DNA of 47,345 nucleotides, taken from positions 1 through 47,345 of the forward strand of contig JAEZTJ010000072.1 in the NCBI GenBank assembly GCA_023421505.1, read 5' to 3'. Source of the DNA: Bacillota bacterium (GTDB lineage Bacteria; Bacillota; Clostridia; Lachnospirales; Lachnospiraceae). Below, one piece after another: positions 34,400-42,744 of this stretch; the stretch's first letter is position 1; each line of letters opens with the position of its first letter. The notes beneath the pieces are model-generated. The model saw nothing but the letters and a program-made list of their open reading frames with translations, made no database searches and had not been told where the DNA came from. A program made the position numbers and the translations under genes.

Positions 34400-36655
34400 A
34401 TGAATAAAGTTTCCGATCAGATAGTCCAGATGGATTTTTCCGAAGAAATGAAGAACAGCTACCGGGATTATGCGATGAGTGTCATCATAGCGAGAGCACT
34501 GCCGGATGTGCGGGATGGGCTAAAGCCGGTGCAAAGAAGAATTCTTTACTCTATGATTGAGCTTGGTCTTGATCCTGCAAAGCCGCATAGGAAGAGTGCA
34601 CGTATCGTGGGAGATACTATGGGTAAATACCACCCGCACGGAGATAGCTCCATCTATGAAGCACTGGTCCGTATGACAGAGGACTATTCCCTGATGGTGC
34701 CCTTGGTTGACGGACATGGGAATTTTGGTTCTATCGATGGGGACGGTGCGGCTGCCATGCGTTATACCGAGGCAAGACTATCGCCCGGAGCAATGGCTCT
34801 CTTAGATCATTTGGAAAAGGGGTTAATTGAATTTCAACCAAATTTTGATGACAGCGAGAAGGAGCCCACTGTCTTACCTGCTATGATTCCGAATCTTCTT
34901 ATCAACGGAACCACCGGTATAGCTGTTGGTATGGCTACGAATATCCCTCCACACAACCCGGATGAAGTTATCGATGGCGTTATTGCCTATATGGACAACC
35001 CGGAGATCACCGTGAGAAAATTAATGAACTATATTCCTGCACCCGATTTTCCGACAGGCGGAACAATCACTAATCAGGATGAACTAATTAACCTTTATGA
35101 AACCGGTGAGGGCAAGATACGAATCCGTTCCAGGGTAGAGATAGAAAACGGTGATAACGGACGTAAAAATATCGTAATTACTGAAATTCCTTATACCATA
35201 GCCGGAAACAAGACAAAATTGGTCGAGGGTCTGGCAAGCCTTGTAAAGGATAAAGTGTTTGATGAAATCTATGACATACGGGATGAATCCTCAAAGGAAG
35301 GTATCCGCGTGGTAATTGAGGTGAAAAAGGATCGTAATATTGATAATCTCTTAAACGGTTTATATAAGAAAACAGCAATGGAGGATACCTACTCTGCCAA
35401 CCTCTTAGCAGTAAAGGATCAACAGCCGATCACCTTCAATCTTAAGAACATCATCAGTGAATTTGTAGATTTTCAGGTTGAACTATATACAAAGGAATAT
35501 GATTATCTGTTAGACAAAGCTACGAAGCGGCTTGAAATCGTAGGCGGATTAATCAAAGCTACCGATGTAATTGACCTGATTATTGAAATTTTACGGGGAA
35601 GCTCCTCAATAAAACAGGCAAAAAGCTGCCTGATGGAAGGAAATACGAAGGAGATTAAATTCAAATCGACAATATCAGAAAAGCAAGCAAGGACACTGGA
35701 CTTTACAGAGCGTCAGGCAGATGCCATTCTATCTATGCAGCTTAGTAAATTAATTGGACTTGAAATCTTAAAGCTGCATGATGAGAATTCCTCCCTGCAA
35801 AGCTCCATTGAAGAGTACAAAAGGATTCTTGGCGATAAGAAAGAATTATATAAGGTTATTAAAACCCGTCTTCGGGAATACAGAAAAGCATTCCATACCC
35901 CGAGAAAGACAATGCTTTCCAATGCAACCAGCACAGATTATGTAGAAGAAATTAAAATCGAAGATATCTATGTCTTAATTGATCGTTTCGGTTATACGAA
36001 ATCTGTTGATGTATCAAGCTATACCAGAATATCTGAGGATAACTTAAAGGAGTATGTACATGTTCTACCGCTGAAAAGCAATGATCGGCTTTGTATCTTT
36101 ACTGCTGAAGGAAATATGTATCAGGTAAAAGCTGAAAATATTCCGAGGTGTAAAATAAAGGATAAGGGCGTATTGATACATACCCTATGTAAGCTTGATA
36201 AGGAGACCATTGTCTTATATATTTCATTTGAACAGTTATTTGAAAGTCAACTGCTCTTTGCGACAAAGCTTGGCTATATTAAGCAAGTATCCGGCGTGGA
36301 ATTTGAGACAAACAGATCACAGATTGCAGCTACAAAATTAGAGGATAACGATGAAGTAATCTCTGTATGCCCTCTCACTGCTTCCGACGTTATGGCAGGC
36401 TGGGCCGGCAATCTTAAAGTAATACTATTAACCGAAAAGGGCTTGTCCTTAGGCTTTTCGCTATCTGAGGTTAGTGAGCTTAAGAAAACGAGCCGCGGGG
36501 TGAAAGCCATAGCCCTAGAAAAAAATGATACAGTAAGCTTTGCAACCGTATTAGATCAGAATACAGAAACCTTTCAATATAAAGATAAAACACTAAGCGC
36601 GAAAAAGGTTCGTAATCGCAAACGCGGTGATAAGGGACAAAAGGCTACGCTATAG
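34400..36655 (+). CDS. parC: DNA topoisomerase IV subunit A (GyrA/ParC family)
   Basis: A 751-aa DNA cleavage subunit. The N-terminal breakage-reunion domain begins SYRDYAMSVIIARALPDVRDG. The quinolone-resistance region reads GKYHPHGDSSIYEALVRM with Ser and Glu at the usual resistance positions, the wild-type pattern. The catalytic Tyr is in AAMRYTEARL near 112-121. The C-terminal part has weak beta-pinwheel blades and ends in a basic tail (RNRKRGDKGQKATL). The canonical GyrA box (QRRGGKG) is absent and the chain is shorter than GyrA, favouring topoisomerase IV. The ATG at 34400 follows GGAGG with a long 11-nt spacer; an upstream in-frame ATG at 34364 lies inside the 85-bp repeat and is unlikely. 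Confidence 0.9.
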   Translation: MNKVSDQIVQMDFSEEMKNSYRDYAMSVIIARALPDVRDGLKPVQRRILYSMIELGLDPAKPHRKSARIVGDTMGKYHPHGDSSIYEALVRMTEDYSLMVPLVDGHGNFGSIDGDGAAAMRYTEARLSPGAMALLDHLEKGLIEFQPNFDDSEKEPTVLPAMIPNLLINGTTGIAVGMATNIPPHNPDEVIDGVIAYMDNPEITVRKLMNYIPAPDFPTGGTITNQDELINLYETGEGKIRIRSRVEIENGDNGRKNIVITEIPYTIAGNKTKLVEGLASLVKDKVFDEIYDIRDESSKEGIRVVIEVKKDRNIDNLLNGLYKKTAMEDTYSANLLAVKDQQPITFNLKNIISEFVDFQVELYTKEYDYLLDKATKRLEIVGGLIKATDVIDLIIEILRGSSSIKQAKSCLMEGNTKEIKFKSTISEKQARTLDFTERQADAILSMQLSKLIGLEILKLHDENSSLQSSIEEYKRILGDKKELYKVIKTRLREYRKAFHTPRKTMLSNATSTDYVEEIKIEDIYVLIDRFGYTKSVDVSSYTRISEDNLKEYVHVLPLKSNDRLCIFTAEGNMYQVKAENIPRCKIKDKGVLIHTLCKLDKETIVLYISFEQLFESQLLFATKLGYIKQVSGVEFETNRSQIAATKLEDNDEVISVCPLTASDVMAGWAGNLKVILLTEKGLSLGFSLSEVSELKKTSRGVKAIALEKNDTVSFATVLDQNTETFQYKDKTLSAKKVRNRKRGDKGQKATL

Positions 36656-36692
36656 GCTACAAAGTAGTTAAAGATTTTGGCAAGTTGACCCT

Positions 36693-36709
36693 CCCGGATT
36701 ATATCCGGG
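36693..36709 (+). terminator. small hairpin after parC
   Basis: CCCGGAT and ATCCGGG form a perfect 7-bp stem with a 3-nt loop, 38 bp after the parC stop. No T-run follows, so it is a weak terminator or a processing hairpin before the next small gene. Confidence 0.35.
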
Positions 36710-36731
36710 ATATGATATAAGGAGATAACCC

Positions 36732-36902
36732 ATGTTAGAAAATGGTTTAGAAAAATGCAACTGTAAGAGGACAAAATGTGAACGCTTTGGTAATTGTGAG
36801 GCTTGCATAGAGCACCACAAAACACATAAGCGATATCCGCTTCCCTATTGCACCAGGCAATTAGAAAAGCTCAAGAAAATGAAGAATCAATCAGAAAAGT
36901 AA
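36732..36902 (+). CDS. 56-aa Cys-rich zinc-binding-like protein
   Basis: A small gene with GGAGA before the ATG. The peptide has the order CNCKRTKCERFGNCEACIEH, a short basic stretch, then PLPYC and a Lys-rich tail. The Cys spacing is that of the small Cys-rich proteins (DUF6485-like) widespread in Clostridia, presumably binding zinc or an Fe-S cluster. It is complete and lies between parC and ptsI on the same strand. Its function is unknown. Confidence 0.75.
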   Translation: MLENGLEKCNCKRTKCERFGNCEACIEHHKTHKRYPLPYCTRQLEKLKKMKNQSEK

Positions 36903-36924
36903 ACCTCCTTAGCATGGAAATACA

Positions 36925-36953
36925 TTGTATAATACATCCGGCTGGGTTATAAT
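36925..36953 (+). promoter_or_regulatory. candidate promoter of ptsI
   Basis: TTGTAT (36925-36930) and TATAAT (36948-36953) are separated by exactly 17 bp, 62 bp before the preferred ptsI ATG. The position argues against translation from the upstream in-frame ATG at 36925. Confidence 0.65.
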
Positions 36954-37014
36954 AAGTATAGAGCAAACTGTTGTTATTGAGTCAATGAAATCATCCAAAG
37001 GACGGGGGTTCCAT

Positions 37015-38703
37015 ATGAAAACTTTAACCGCTGCAATGCCCGCTTCTAAAGGATTTGCAATGGGTAAAGCCTTTGTTGTTGAAAGGCAGGAACTAAACGC
37101 AGATTTATATAAGGTAGCACCGGAGCAGATTAATCAAGAAATAGATAAATTTGATAAAGCTGTTAAGGAAGCTACCCGGCAGATAGAAGCCTTAGCCTCT
37201 AATTCTGATATTTTCAGAGCTCATCTTGAGCTGGTTGGAGATATTGCCTTATATGAAGGAGTAATCAGTAGGATTCGTTCTCAAAATCAGAATGCACAGC
37301 TGGCCTTAGAAAAAACAGTTGCCGAGCTTTGCACTATTTTTAACAATATGGATGATGAGTATATCAAGGAACGCAGCGATGATATTATAGATATACGCAC
37401 CAGATTGATGAGAATACTGAAAGGTACCAGCAATACAAGCTTTGACTATATCAATGAGAAAGTCATAATCGTGGCTGAAAATCTAATACTTTCTGATACC
37501 TCCTATCTTAACATGGATTATGTTCTGGGCTTTGTCACTGAATTAGGAGGTGTCACCAGTCATGTTTCCATTATAGCTAGGAGTTTAGAGCTTCCGGCTT
37601 TGGTTGGTGTAAAAGATTTAATGAAAAGTATTAAAAATGGTGACTATCTTATTCTTGATGCATCAAAGGGTATTTTATTCATTAATCCGGATGAGGCTAC
37701 TATTCAACAATATGAAGCATTAAGGGATACTTATGAAATTAACAAAAGAAAACTTGCACAGTTAAGTCATCTACCTGCAGTAACTTTAGATGGAAAAGCT
37801 GTTAAGCTTTATGCAAATGTCGGAAACCTGGAGGATGTAAAAAAAGCTGTCGCTTATCAACTCGATGGCATTGGCCTTTTTAGAACTGAGTTTCTATATA
37901 TGAATAACACCCATTTTCCAACCGAAGATGAACAATTTGAAGTTTATAAGGAATCAGCTATTTTGTGTAAGAAGGAGCTAATTATCCGTACACTAGATAT
38001 CGGCGGAGATAAGTCTCTTCCCTACTATGACTTTGGTCGCGAGGAAAATCCCTTTCTGGGCTGGAGAGCCATCAGAATTTCATTGTCGTTAAAGGACGTT
38101 TTTAAAACTCAGCTTAGAGCTATTCTAAGAGCAAGTGTATATGGTAAAGTGAAAATCATGTACCCGATGATTATATCCCTGGAAGAACTTATAAAAGCAA
38201 ACGAAATTCTATCAGAATGTAAAGATGAGCTTACCGCAGAGGGTATTCCTTTTCAAAAGGACCTGCCCGTAGGTATCATGATTGAAACCCCTGCTGCCGT
38301 ATTATGTGCAGACAGGTTCGCCAAGCAGGTTGATTTCTTCAGTATCGGAACCAACGATCTGACACAATATATTCTGGCAATTGACCGAGGTAACAACAAA
38401 ATATCTTCTATGTTTGACTCCTTCCATCCTGCTGTTGTGCAAAGCATCAAACATGTAATTGAAGCTGCGCATGCAAATGGCATCCCCGTAGGTATGTGCG
38501 GTGAATTTGCGGGAGATGAGAAAGCTACGCTCTTGCTTCTTGGACTCGGACTTGACGAATTCAGTATGTCTGCCAGTGAGGCTGCTTATATCAAGAATAT
38601 AATAAGAAATACTTCCTATGAAAAAGCAAAAAAATGCGCAGAACGGGCTTCCTCAGTATATACACTGCAGGAAGTAAAGAATGCACTCACAAAAAATATG
38701 TAG
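37015..38703 (+). CDS. ptsI: phosphoenolpyruvate-protein phosphotransferase (PTS enzyme I)
   Basis: A 562-aa Enzyme I, the first phosphotransfer step of the sugar PTS (PEP to His-EI to HPr). The phospho-His is in GGVTSHVSIIARS (His183). PEP-binding TIM-barrel motifs: GIGLFRTEFLY, RTLDIGGDKSLPY, NPFLGWRAIRISL, and the signature DFFSIGTNDLTQYILAIDR; the active-site Cys is in GMCGEFAGD. The upstream in-frame extension (30 residues) is rejected because a promoter lies over it and 562 aa fits the family. No ptsH is adjacent, so HPr is encoded elsewhere. Confidence 0.94.
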   Translation: MKTLTAAMPASKGFAMGKAFVVERQELNADLYKVAPEQINQEIDKFDKAVKEATRQIEALASNSDIFRAHLELVGDIALYEGVISRIRSQNQNAQLALEKTVAELCTIFNNMDDEYIKERSDDIIDIRTRLMRILKGTSNTSFDYINEKVIIVAENLILSDTSYLNMDYVLGFVTELGGVTSHVSIIARSLELPALVGVKDLMKSIKNGDYLILDASKGILFINPDEATIQQYEALRDTYEINKRKLAQLSHLPAVTLDGKAVKLYANVGNLEDVKKAVAYQLDGIGLFRTEFLYMNNTHFPTEDEQFEVYKESAILCKKELIIRTLDIGGDKSLPYYDFGREENPFLGWRAIRISLSLKDVFKTQLRAILRASVYGKVKIMYPMIISLEELIKANEILSECKDELTAEGIPFQKDLPVGIMIETPAAVLCADRFAKQVDFFSIGTNDLTQYILAIDRGNNKISSMFDSFHPAVVQSIKHVIEAAHANGIPVGMCGEFAGDEKATLLLLGLGLDEFSMSASEAAYIKNIIRNTSYEKAKKCAERASSVYTLQEVKNALTKNM

Positions 38704-38705
38704 AA

Positions 38706-38745
38706 TTAGGGACAGTTGCTAGGCAACCGTCCCTAAATAATTTTT
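38706..38745 (+). terminator. intrinsic terminator of ptsI
   Basis: TTAGGGAC-a-GTTGC and GCAAC-c-GTCCCTAA form a strong stem with a single bulge pair and small loop, followed by ATAATTTTT. It begins 3 bp after the ptsI stop and overlaps the 3' end of the convergent gene, so it may work in both directions. Confidence 0.85.
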
Positions 38746-39227
38746 CTGCTGATATAATCCGATGAAAGCTTTATACTTTCCTTCGTTTTCGTAAAATCAT
38801 AGTTTAAAAATGTGGCTGAGCCTTCTTTCTTCCTTGTCATACTTTTAACGTCTACCTTCTGAAAGAAAAGCTCTAAATGCTCGGTCAAATTCTCTAAGCT
38901 TTCAAGATATTCTGTAAGCTTCTCTCGTATCTTAAGAATATTCCCATTTAATAAGACTGCTTCAATCTGATAAGAAGCTTCTCCTAAAGAAAGGGCTCCT
39001 ATATTACTAAACATTACACGAAGCTTTTGTGTGATTATTCTTAAGCCTTCATATTCATCAGATTGTCTCATATATTGAAGGATTGAAAGCTTCGACTTGA
39101 TACTTTTTAAAGTGGACATAAGTGCACTTAGATAATTATCTATATTACCGACAAAATAACGGTATCCGGCATCAAAGTCAATCTCCGGTACTAAACTCAC
39201 AAGTTCCCGCGGTATTGCCTCTCTCAT
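38733..39227 (-). CDS. HPt-like domain protein lacking the phospho-His
   Basis: A 164-aa protein. Residues about 15-105 follow the histidine-phosphotransfer layout: IDFDAGYRYFVGNIDNYL, then LRIITQKLRVMFSNIGALSL. In active HPt domains the second segment carries HxLKG; here the His position is Gln or Thr, so phosphotransfer is unlikely. The C-terminus is helical and basic. The ATG at 39227 with GGAGGG upstream is preferred over 39269. The gene is single, converging with ptsI. It could be a degenerate signalling domain or a partner-binding module. Confidence 0.7.
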   Translation of the reverse strand: MREAIPRELVSLVPEIDFDAGYRYFVGNIDNYLSALMSTLKSIKSKLSILQYMRQSDEYEGLRIITQKLRVMFSNIGALSLGEASYQIEAVLLNGNILKIREKLTEYLESLENLTEHLELFFQKVDVKSMTRKKEGSATFLNYDFTKTKESIKLSSDYISRKII

Positions 39228-39366
39228 AAAGGACCCTCCATGGCCTAAAATTACTCCTCTTTCTGACAAACACTACTATACCGCATAATAATACCATGAG
39301 ACGCAAACCTTGTAAATAATCTTATAGTCCCATAATATTACAATTTAGTTTCTAGCAGTATGCGGA

Positions 39367-39372
39367 TATAAT
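39367..39372 (+). promoter_or_regulatory. candidate -10 element for guaA
   Basis: A perfect TATAAT lies about 115 bp upstream of guaA, with only a weak -35 (TTTAGT at 39344-39349, 17 bp away). Confidence 0.35.
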
Positions 39373-39398
39373 AAAATAAAACTAATATTTGGACTAGC

Positions 39399-39446
39399 AT
39401 ATTTATAAAAAATGTTGTATTATGTATCTACATTTTTTATAAATAT
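39399..39446 (+). promoter_or_regulatory. perfect 17-bp inverted repeat in guaA leader
   Basis: Arms at 39399-39415 and 39430-39446 are perfect inverse complements (ATATTTATAAAAAATGT and its complement) around a 14-nt loop, ending about 28 bp before the guaA ribosome site. This is either an mRNA hairpin controlling guaA or a protein-binding palindrome. I see no purine riboswitch core. Confidence 0.55.
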
Positions 39447-39487
39447 ACGCAAAGCACCTATTCATCGGATTTATAGGAGGTTAACAA

Positions 39488-41023
39488 GTGGAAAATGAAA
39501 TAGTTATCGTGCTAGACTTTGGTGGACAGTATAATCAGCTGATAGCCAGAAGAGTCAGAGAATGCAATGTTTATTGTGAGGTTCTTCCCTATACTACAAG
39601 CCTTGACCGAATAAAGGAAATTGCTCCTAAGGGCATCATCTTCACCGGCGGACCTGCCAGTGTATACGAAGCTGATTCACCCAGCTACGATCCGGAAATC
39701 TTATCTTTGGGAATACCAATTTTAGGTATCTGTTACGGCTGCCAGCTTATGACATATCTTCTGGGCGGTAAGGTATCCAAAGCTCCTCTCAGAGAATATG
39801 GCCGAACAGAAGTAAATATAAACAACTCTACAAAATTATTTGAGAACATTTCAAAAAATACAATCTGCTGGATGAGTCATACCGATTACATCGAGAAGCC
39901 TGCAGAAGGATTTGAAATTATCTCCAGCTCGGACTCCTGTCCTATCGCTGCTATCGAAAATACTGAGCATAACCTCTATGGTGTACAATTCCATCCTGAA
40001 GTTGTCCACACTGTAGAAGGAACTCAGATGTTCCATAACTTTCTATACAATATATGTAAGTGCTCCGGTGATTGGGTTATGTCTTCCTTCACTGAGGAGA
40101 TGGTAGCTTATTTAAAGAAGAAAATCGGAGATAAGAAAGTGTTGTGTGCTCTATCCGGTGGCGTTGATTCCTCCGTCGCTGCTGTTATGATCAGTAAGGC
40201 AGTCGGAAAACAGCTTACCTGCATCTTTGTAGATCATGGTTTACTTCGTAAAAATGAAGGTGATGAGGTTGAACAGATATTTACTACCCAGTTTGATGTT
40301 AACTTTGTCCGTGTCAATGCACAGCAGCGTTTTTATGATAAATTAGCTGGGATATCTGAACCTGAAGAGAAAAGAAAAATCATCGGAGAAGAATTCATTC
40401 GAGTATTCGAAGAGGAAGCAAAAAAAATCGGTACTGTAGATTTCCTGGTGCAAGGAACCATATATCCCGATGTAATAGAAAGTGGGCTTGGTAAGTCAGC
40501 GGTGATAAAAAGCCACCATAACGTTGGCGGACTTCCTGATTACGTAGATTTCAAAGAAATCATTGAGCCTCTTCGTAACCTTTTTAAGGATGAGGTTAGA
40601 AAAGCCGGTCTTGAGCTTGGTATACCAGAGAAACTGGTTTTTAGACAGCCTTTCCCCGGTCCTGGTCTTGCTATCAGAATAATCGGTGAGGTTACCCCGG
40701 AAAAGGTTGCGATCCTTCAGGATGCTGATTATATCTACAGGGAGGAAATAGCAAAGGCTGGTATTGACAGAAGCATCGGACAGTATTTTGCAGTACTCAC
40801 TAACCTTCGTTCTGTCGGTGTAATGGGTGACGAGAGAACCTATGATTATACTGTTGCTTTAAGAGCGGTTACCACTACTGATTTCATGACAGCAGAATTT
40901 GCTGAGTTACCTTGGGATTTGCTAGGGAAGATCTCTAATAGAATTGTAAATGAAGTAAAGCATGTAAACCGTATTTGCTATGATATTACAGGAAAACCGC
41001 CGGCTACCATTGAGTGGGAGTAG
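39488..41023 (+). CDS. guaA: GMP synthase (glutamine-hydrolysing)
   Basis: A 511-aa enzyme converting XMP to GMP. The class I glutamine amidotransferase domain has the nucleophile in GICYGCQLM (Cys82) and the His/Glu pair in GVQFHPEV. The ATP-pyrophosphatase domain has LSGGVDSSVAAVM near 223-235 and the dimerisation domain ends with the conserved KPPATIEWE. It starts at GTG 39488 with AGGAGG upstream. The 3' end is the well-known integration target of guaA-type genomic islands, and tandem copies of the C-terminal codons follow immediately. Confidence 0.97.
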   Translation: MENEIVIVLDFGGQYNQLIARRVRECNVYCEVLPYTTSLDRIKEIAPKGIIFTGGPASVYEADSPSYDPEILSLGIPILGICYGCQLMTYLLGGKVSKAPLREYGRTEVNINNSTKLFENISKNTICWMSHTDYIEKPAEGFEIISSSDSCPIAAIENTEHNLYGVQFHPEVVHTVEGTQMFHNFLYNICKCSGDWVMSSFTEEMVAYLKKKIGDKKVLCALSGGVDSSVAAVMISKAVGKQLTCIFVDHGLLRKNEGDEVEQIFTTQFDVNFVRVNAQQRFYDKLAGISEPEEKRKIIGEEFIRVFEEEAKKIGTVDFLVQGTIYPDVIESGLGKSAVIKSHHNVGGLPDYVDFKEIIEPLRNLFKDEVRKAGLELGIPEKLVFRQPFPGPGLAIRIIGEVTPEKVAILQDADYIYREEIAKAGIDRSIGQYFAVLTNLRSVGVMGDERTYDYTVALRAVTTTDFMTAEFAELPWDLLGKISNRIVNEVKHVNRICYDITGKPPATIEWE

Positions 41024-41194
41024 CCAATTTCTAGTATAGCCGGTGGCTTTGGCCACACGGCAACAATCGAATGGGAATAGCCAATATTTAGTATAGCCGG
41101 TGGCTTTAGCCACACGGCAACTATCGAATGGGAGTAGCCAATATCTAGTATAGTCGGTGGCTTTGGCCACACGGCAACGATTGAGTGGAAATAA
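41002..41194 (+). repeat. 57-bp tandem repeats rebuilding the guaA 3' end
   Basis: The guaA terminal segment (41002-41023, coding ATIEWE-stop) recurs at 41059-41080, 41116-41137 and 41173-41194, each at an exact 57-bp interval. Every copy encodes ATIEWE or ATIEWK followed by a stop, with synonymous codon changes. The DNA upstream of each copy is alike among the three repeats but differs from native guaA. The pattern fits attachment-site copies left by successive integrations at guaA. Confidence 0.85.
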
Positions 41195-41204
41195 AATATC
41201 GCAG

Positions 41205-41246
41205 TCCCGCAAGCCTTAAAAAGGAAAGGCTTGTGGGATTTTTTTA
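41205..41246 (+). terminator. intrinsic terminator downstream of guaA repeats
   Basis: TCCCGCAAGCCTT pairs with AAGGCTTGTGGGA (one G-T pair) around a short A-rich loop, followed by seven T residues. It would end the guaA transcript after the repeat array. Confidence 0.9.
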
Positions 41247-41412
41247 TGAGTAATTAAAAATCTATTTGCTATTAAAGTCGACTAACAGTAAAATCAAATT
41301 GAATACTGCTCAAGTTTTGTAGTGAAAAACAAGAAAGTACCGCCATTGTTGAAGGCTGTATTAGGAATTATAATAAAACCATCAAATAAGACAATATTAA
41401 TGGAGGTATACT

Positions 41413-42483
41413 ATGGAAACAGTAATGATAGGCGATAAGATATTAAAGCTTAGAAAAGAGAAAAATATTACGCAGGATATTCTTGCCGGTATGGTCGGCG
41501 TCTCAGCAGGTGCCGTCAGTAAATGGGAAACGGGAAATTCGACACCGGATATTACTTTACTTGCTCCTCTCGCCAGAGCACTTGGTACAACAATTGATGA
41601 TTTATTATCTTTTTCTCCTGAATTAACCGAGGCTGACGTAAAAAGCATGAAACAAAACTTAAGCGCTATCTTCACGCAATCTGGCTATCAAGCAGGGGAA
41701 GAAGCCTGTAAAAAACTTTTAACAGAGTATCCAAATAGCATATTCTTAAAGCTTACCATTGCAAGCCAGCTGCAGATTTATAGTATGATGTATGCAGAGG
41801 AATCAGAAGAGTTTCTTCGTAGCAAATCTGAATATGTCCTGTCACTGCTAGAAGCTGTTTCACTGAGTGGTGAAGTAAAATACGTATCACCAGCTCTTTT
41901 TGCAATGGCTAGTGTTTATATGATATTAGAGGATTATGATAAAAGTGAAGCTATATTAAAACAGCTCACCGAAGCTTATATTGATCCTATGTCAATTTAC
42001 CCAATGGTACTTCAAAGAAAAGGAAAGGCTGAGGAAGCTGAATTATTATGTGAACAGATGCTTTTGTCCCGTATCACGCAGGGTACTGCAATGCTCTCTA
42101 CTATGGCGAAAATTGCACAGGAGCAGGGCAGACTTAATCATATGTTCATTTATATCGAGGCAATTCAAAAGATACAGCAAACTTTTGATTTCGGACTTCA
42201 TACAGGTGATTATAATATGTGTCTATATTATATAAGAAGCGATCAACTTGAGTTGGCTGCCCAAGCCTTTCATGCATATGTAACCAGTGTACTATCTACA
42301 GAGTATGATTATCAGCATAATCCCTACTTTTGTAACATTAAACTCGAAGCGAGCATAGAAAGTCAGAAAATAGCACGTCTAAATATGTACAAATCACATC
42401 TAAATGATCCTGAATTAAAGAAAATGGAAGGTATAGCCGATTACGAAGAAGCTATCCTACTGTTAAAAAAACAAATATCTTAG
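41413..42483 (+). CDS. XRE-family regulator with helical repeat C-terminus
   Basis: A 356-aa protein. Residues about 8-68 are a Cro/C1-type helix-turn-helix (ILKLRKEKNITQDILAGMVG, SAGAVSKWETGNSTPDI). The remaining ~280 residues are helical with TPR-like character (YDKSEAILKQLTEAY, KAEEAELLCEQML). GGAGG precedes the ATG. Such regulators in Clostridia often sense peptides or control nearby or stress genes. It is transcribed alone, with the G3E GTPase gene converging. Confidence 0.88.
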   Translation: METVMIGDKILKLRKEKNITQDILAGMVGVSAGAVSKWETGNSTPDITLLAPLARALGTTIDDLLSFSPELTEADVKSMKQNLSAIFTQSGYQAGEEACKKLLTEYPNSIFLKLTIASQLQIYSMMYAEESEEFLRSKSEYVLSLLEAVSLSGEVKYVSPALFAMASVYMILEDYDKSEAILKQLTEAYIDPMSIYPMVLQRKGKAEEAELLCEQMLLSRITQGTAMLSTMAKIAQEQGRLNHMFIYIEAIQKIQQTFDFGLHTGDYNMCLYYIRSDQLELAAQAFHAYVTSVLSTEYDYQHNPYFCNIKLEASIESQKIARLNMYKSHLNDPELKKMEGIADYEEAILLLKKQIS

Positions 42484-42675
42484 GCAATTATCAGTCTAAA
42501 TTACTTTATTACAGTGTTTTTACAAATAATTGGACTGAATACGCAGGATGAACTTTCTTAAGGAATATCTATGACGTAAGTGAAGTGGATCTACGCCGAA
42601 GCCTTTTTGTTGTAGCATCTAGAAGTTAAGACAAGTAATCGTCCAGTTAGTTTGAAAACGCTGTAATAGGTAAAG

Positions 42676-42715
42676 AGATAAGTCCCGACGGATGTTAATC
42701 CCACGGGACTTATCT
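42676..42715. terminator. bidirectional hairpin between convergent genes
   Basis: AGATAAGTCCCG (42676-42687) and CGGGACTTATCT (42704-42715) form a perfect 12-bp stem with a 16-nt loop between the ends of two convergent genes. T-runs are poor on both sides. Confidence 0.6.
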
Positions 42716-42744
42716 ATTCATTATCATCTAATTTTTAGTCGCAA

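Noticed and set aside
39270..39487. Guanine riboswitch upstream of guaA
   Set aside because: The purine aptamer core and its pairing arms are absent. Only a simple inverted repeat is present.
40922..41212. Minus-strand ORFs with 19-residue repeats across the guaA tail
   Set aside because: They exist because the 57-bp repeat is a multiple of three and keeps opposite frames open. They have no good ribosome site and run antisense into guaA.
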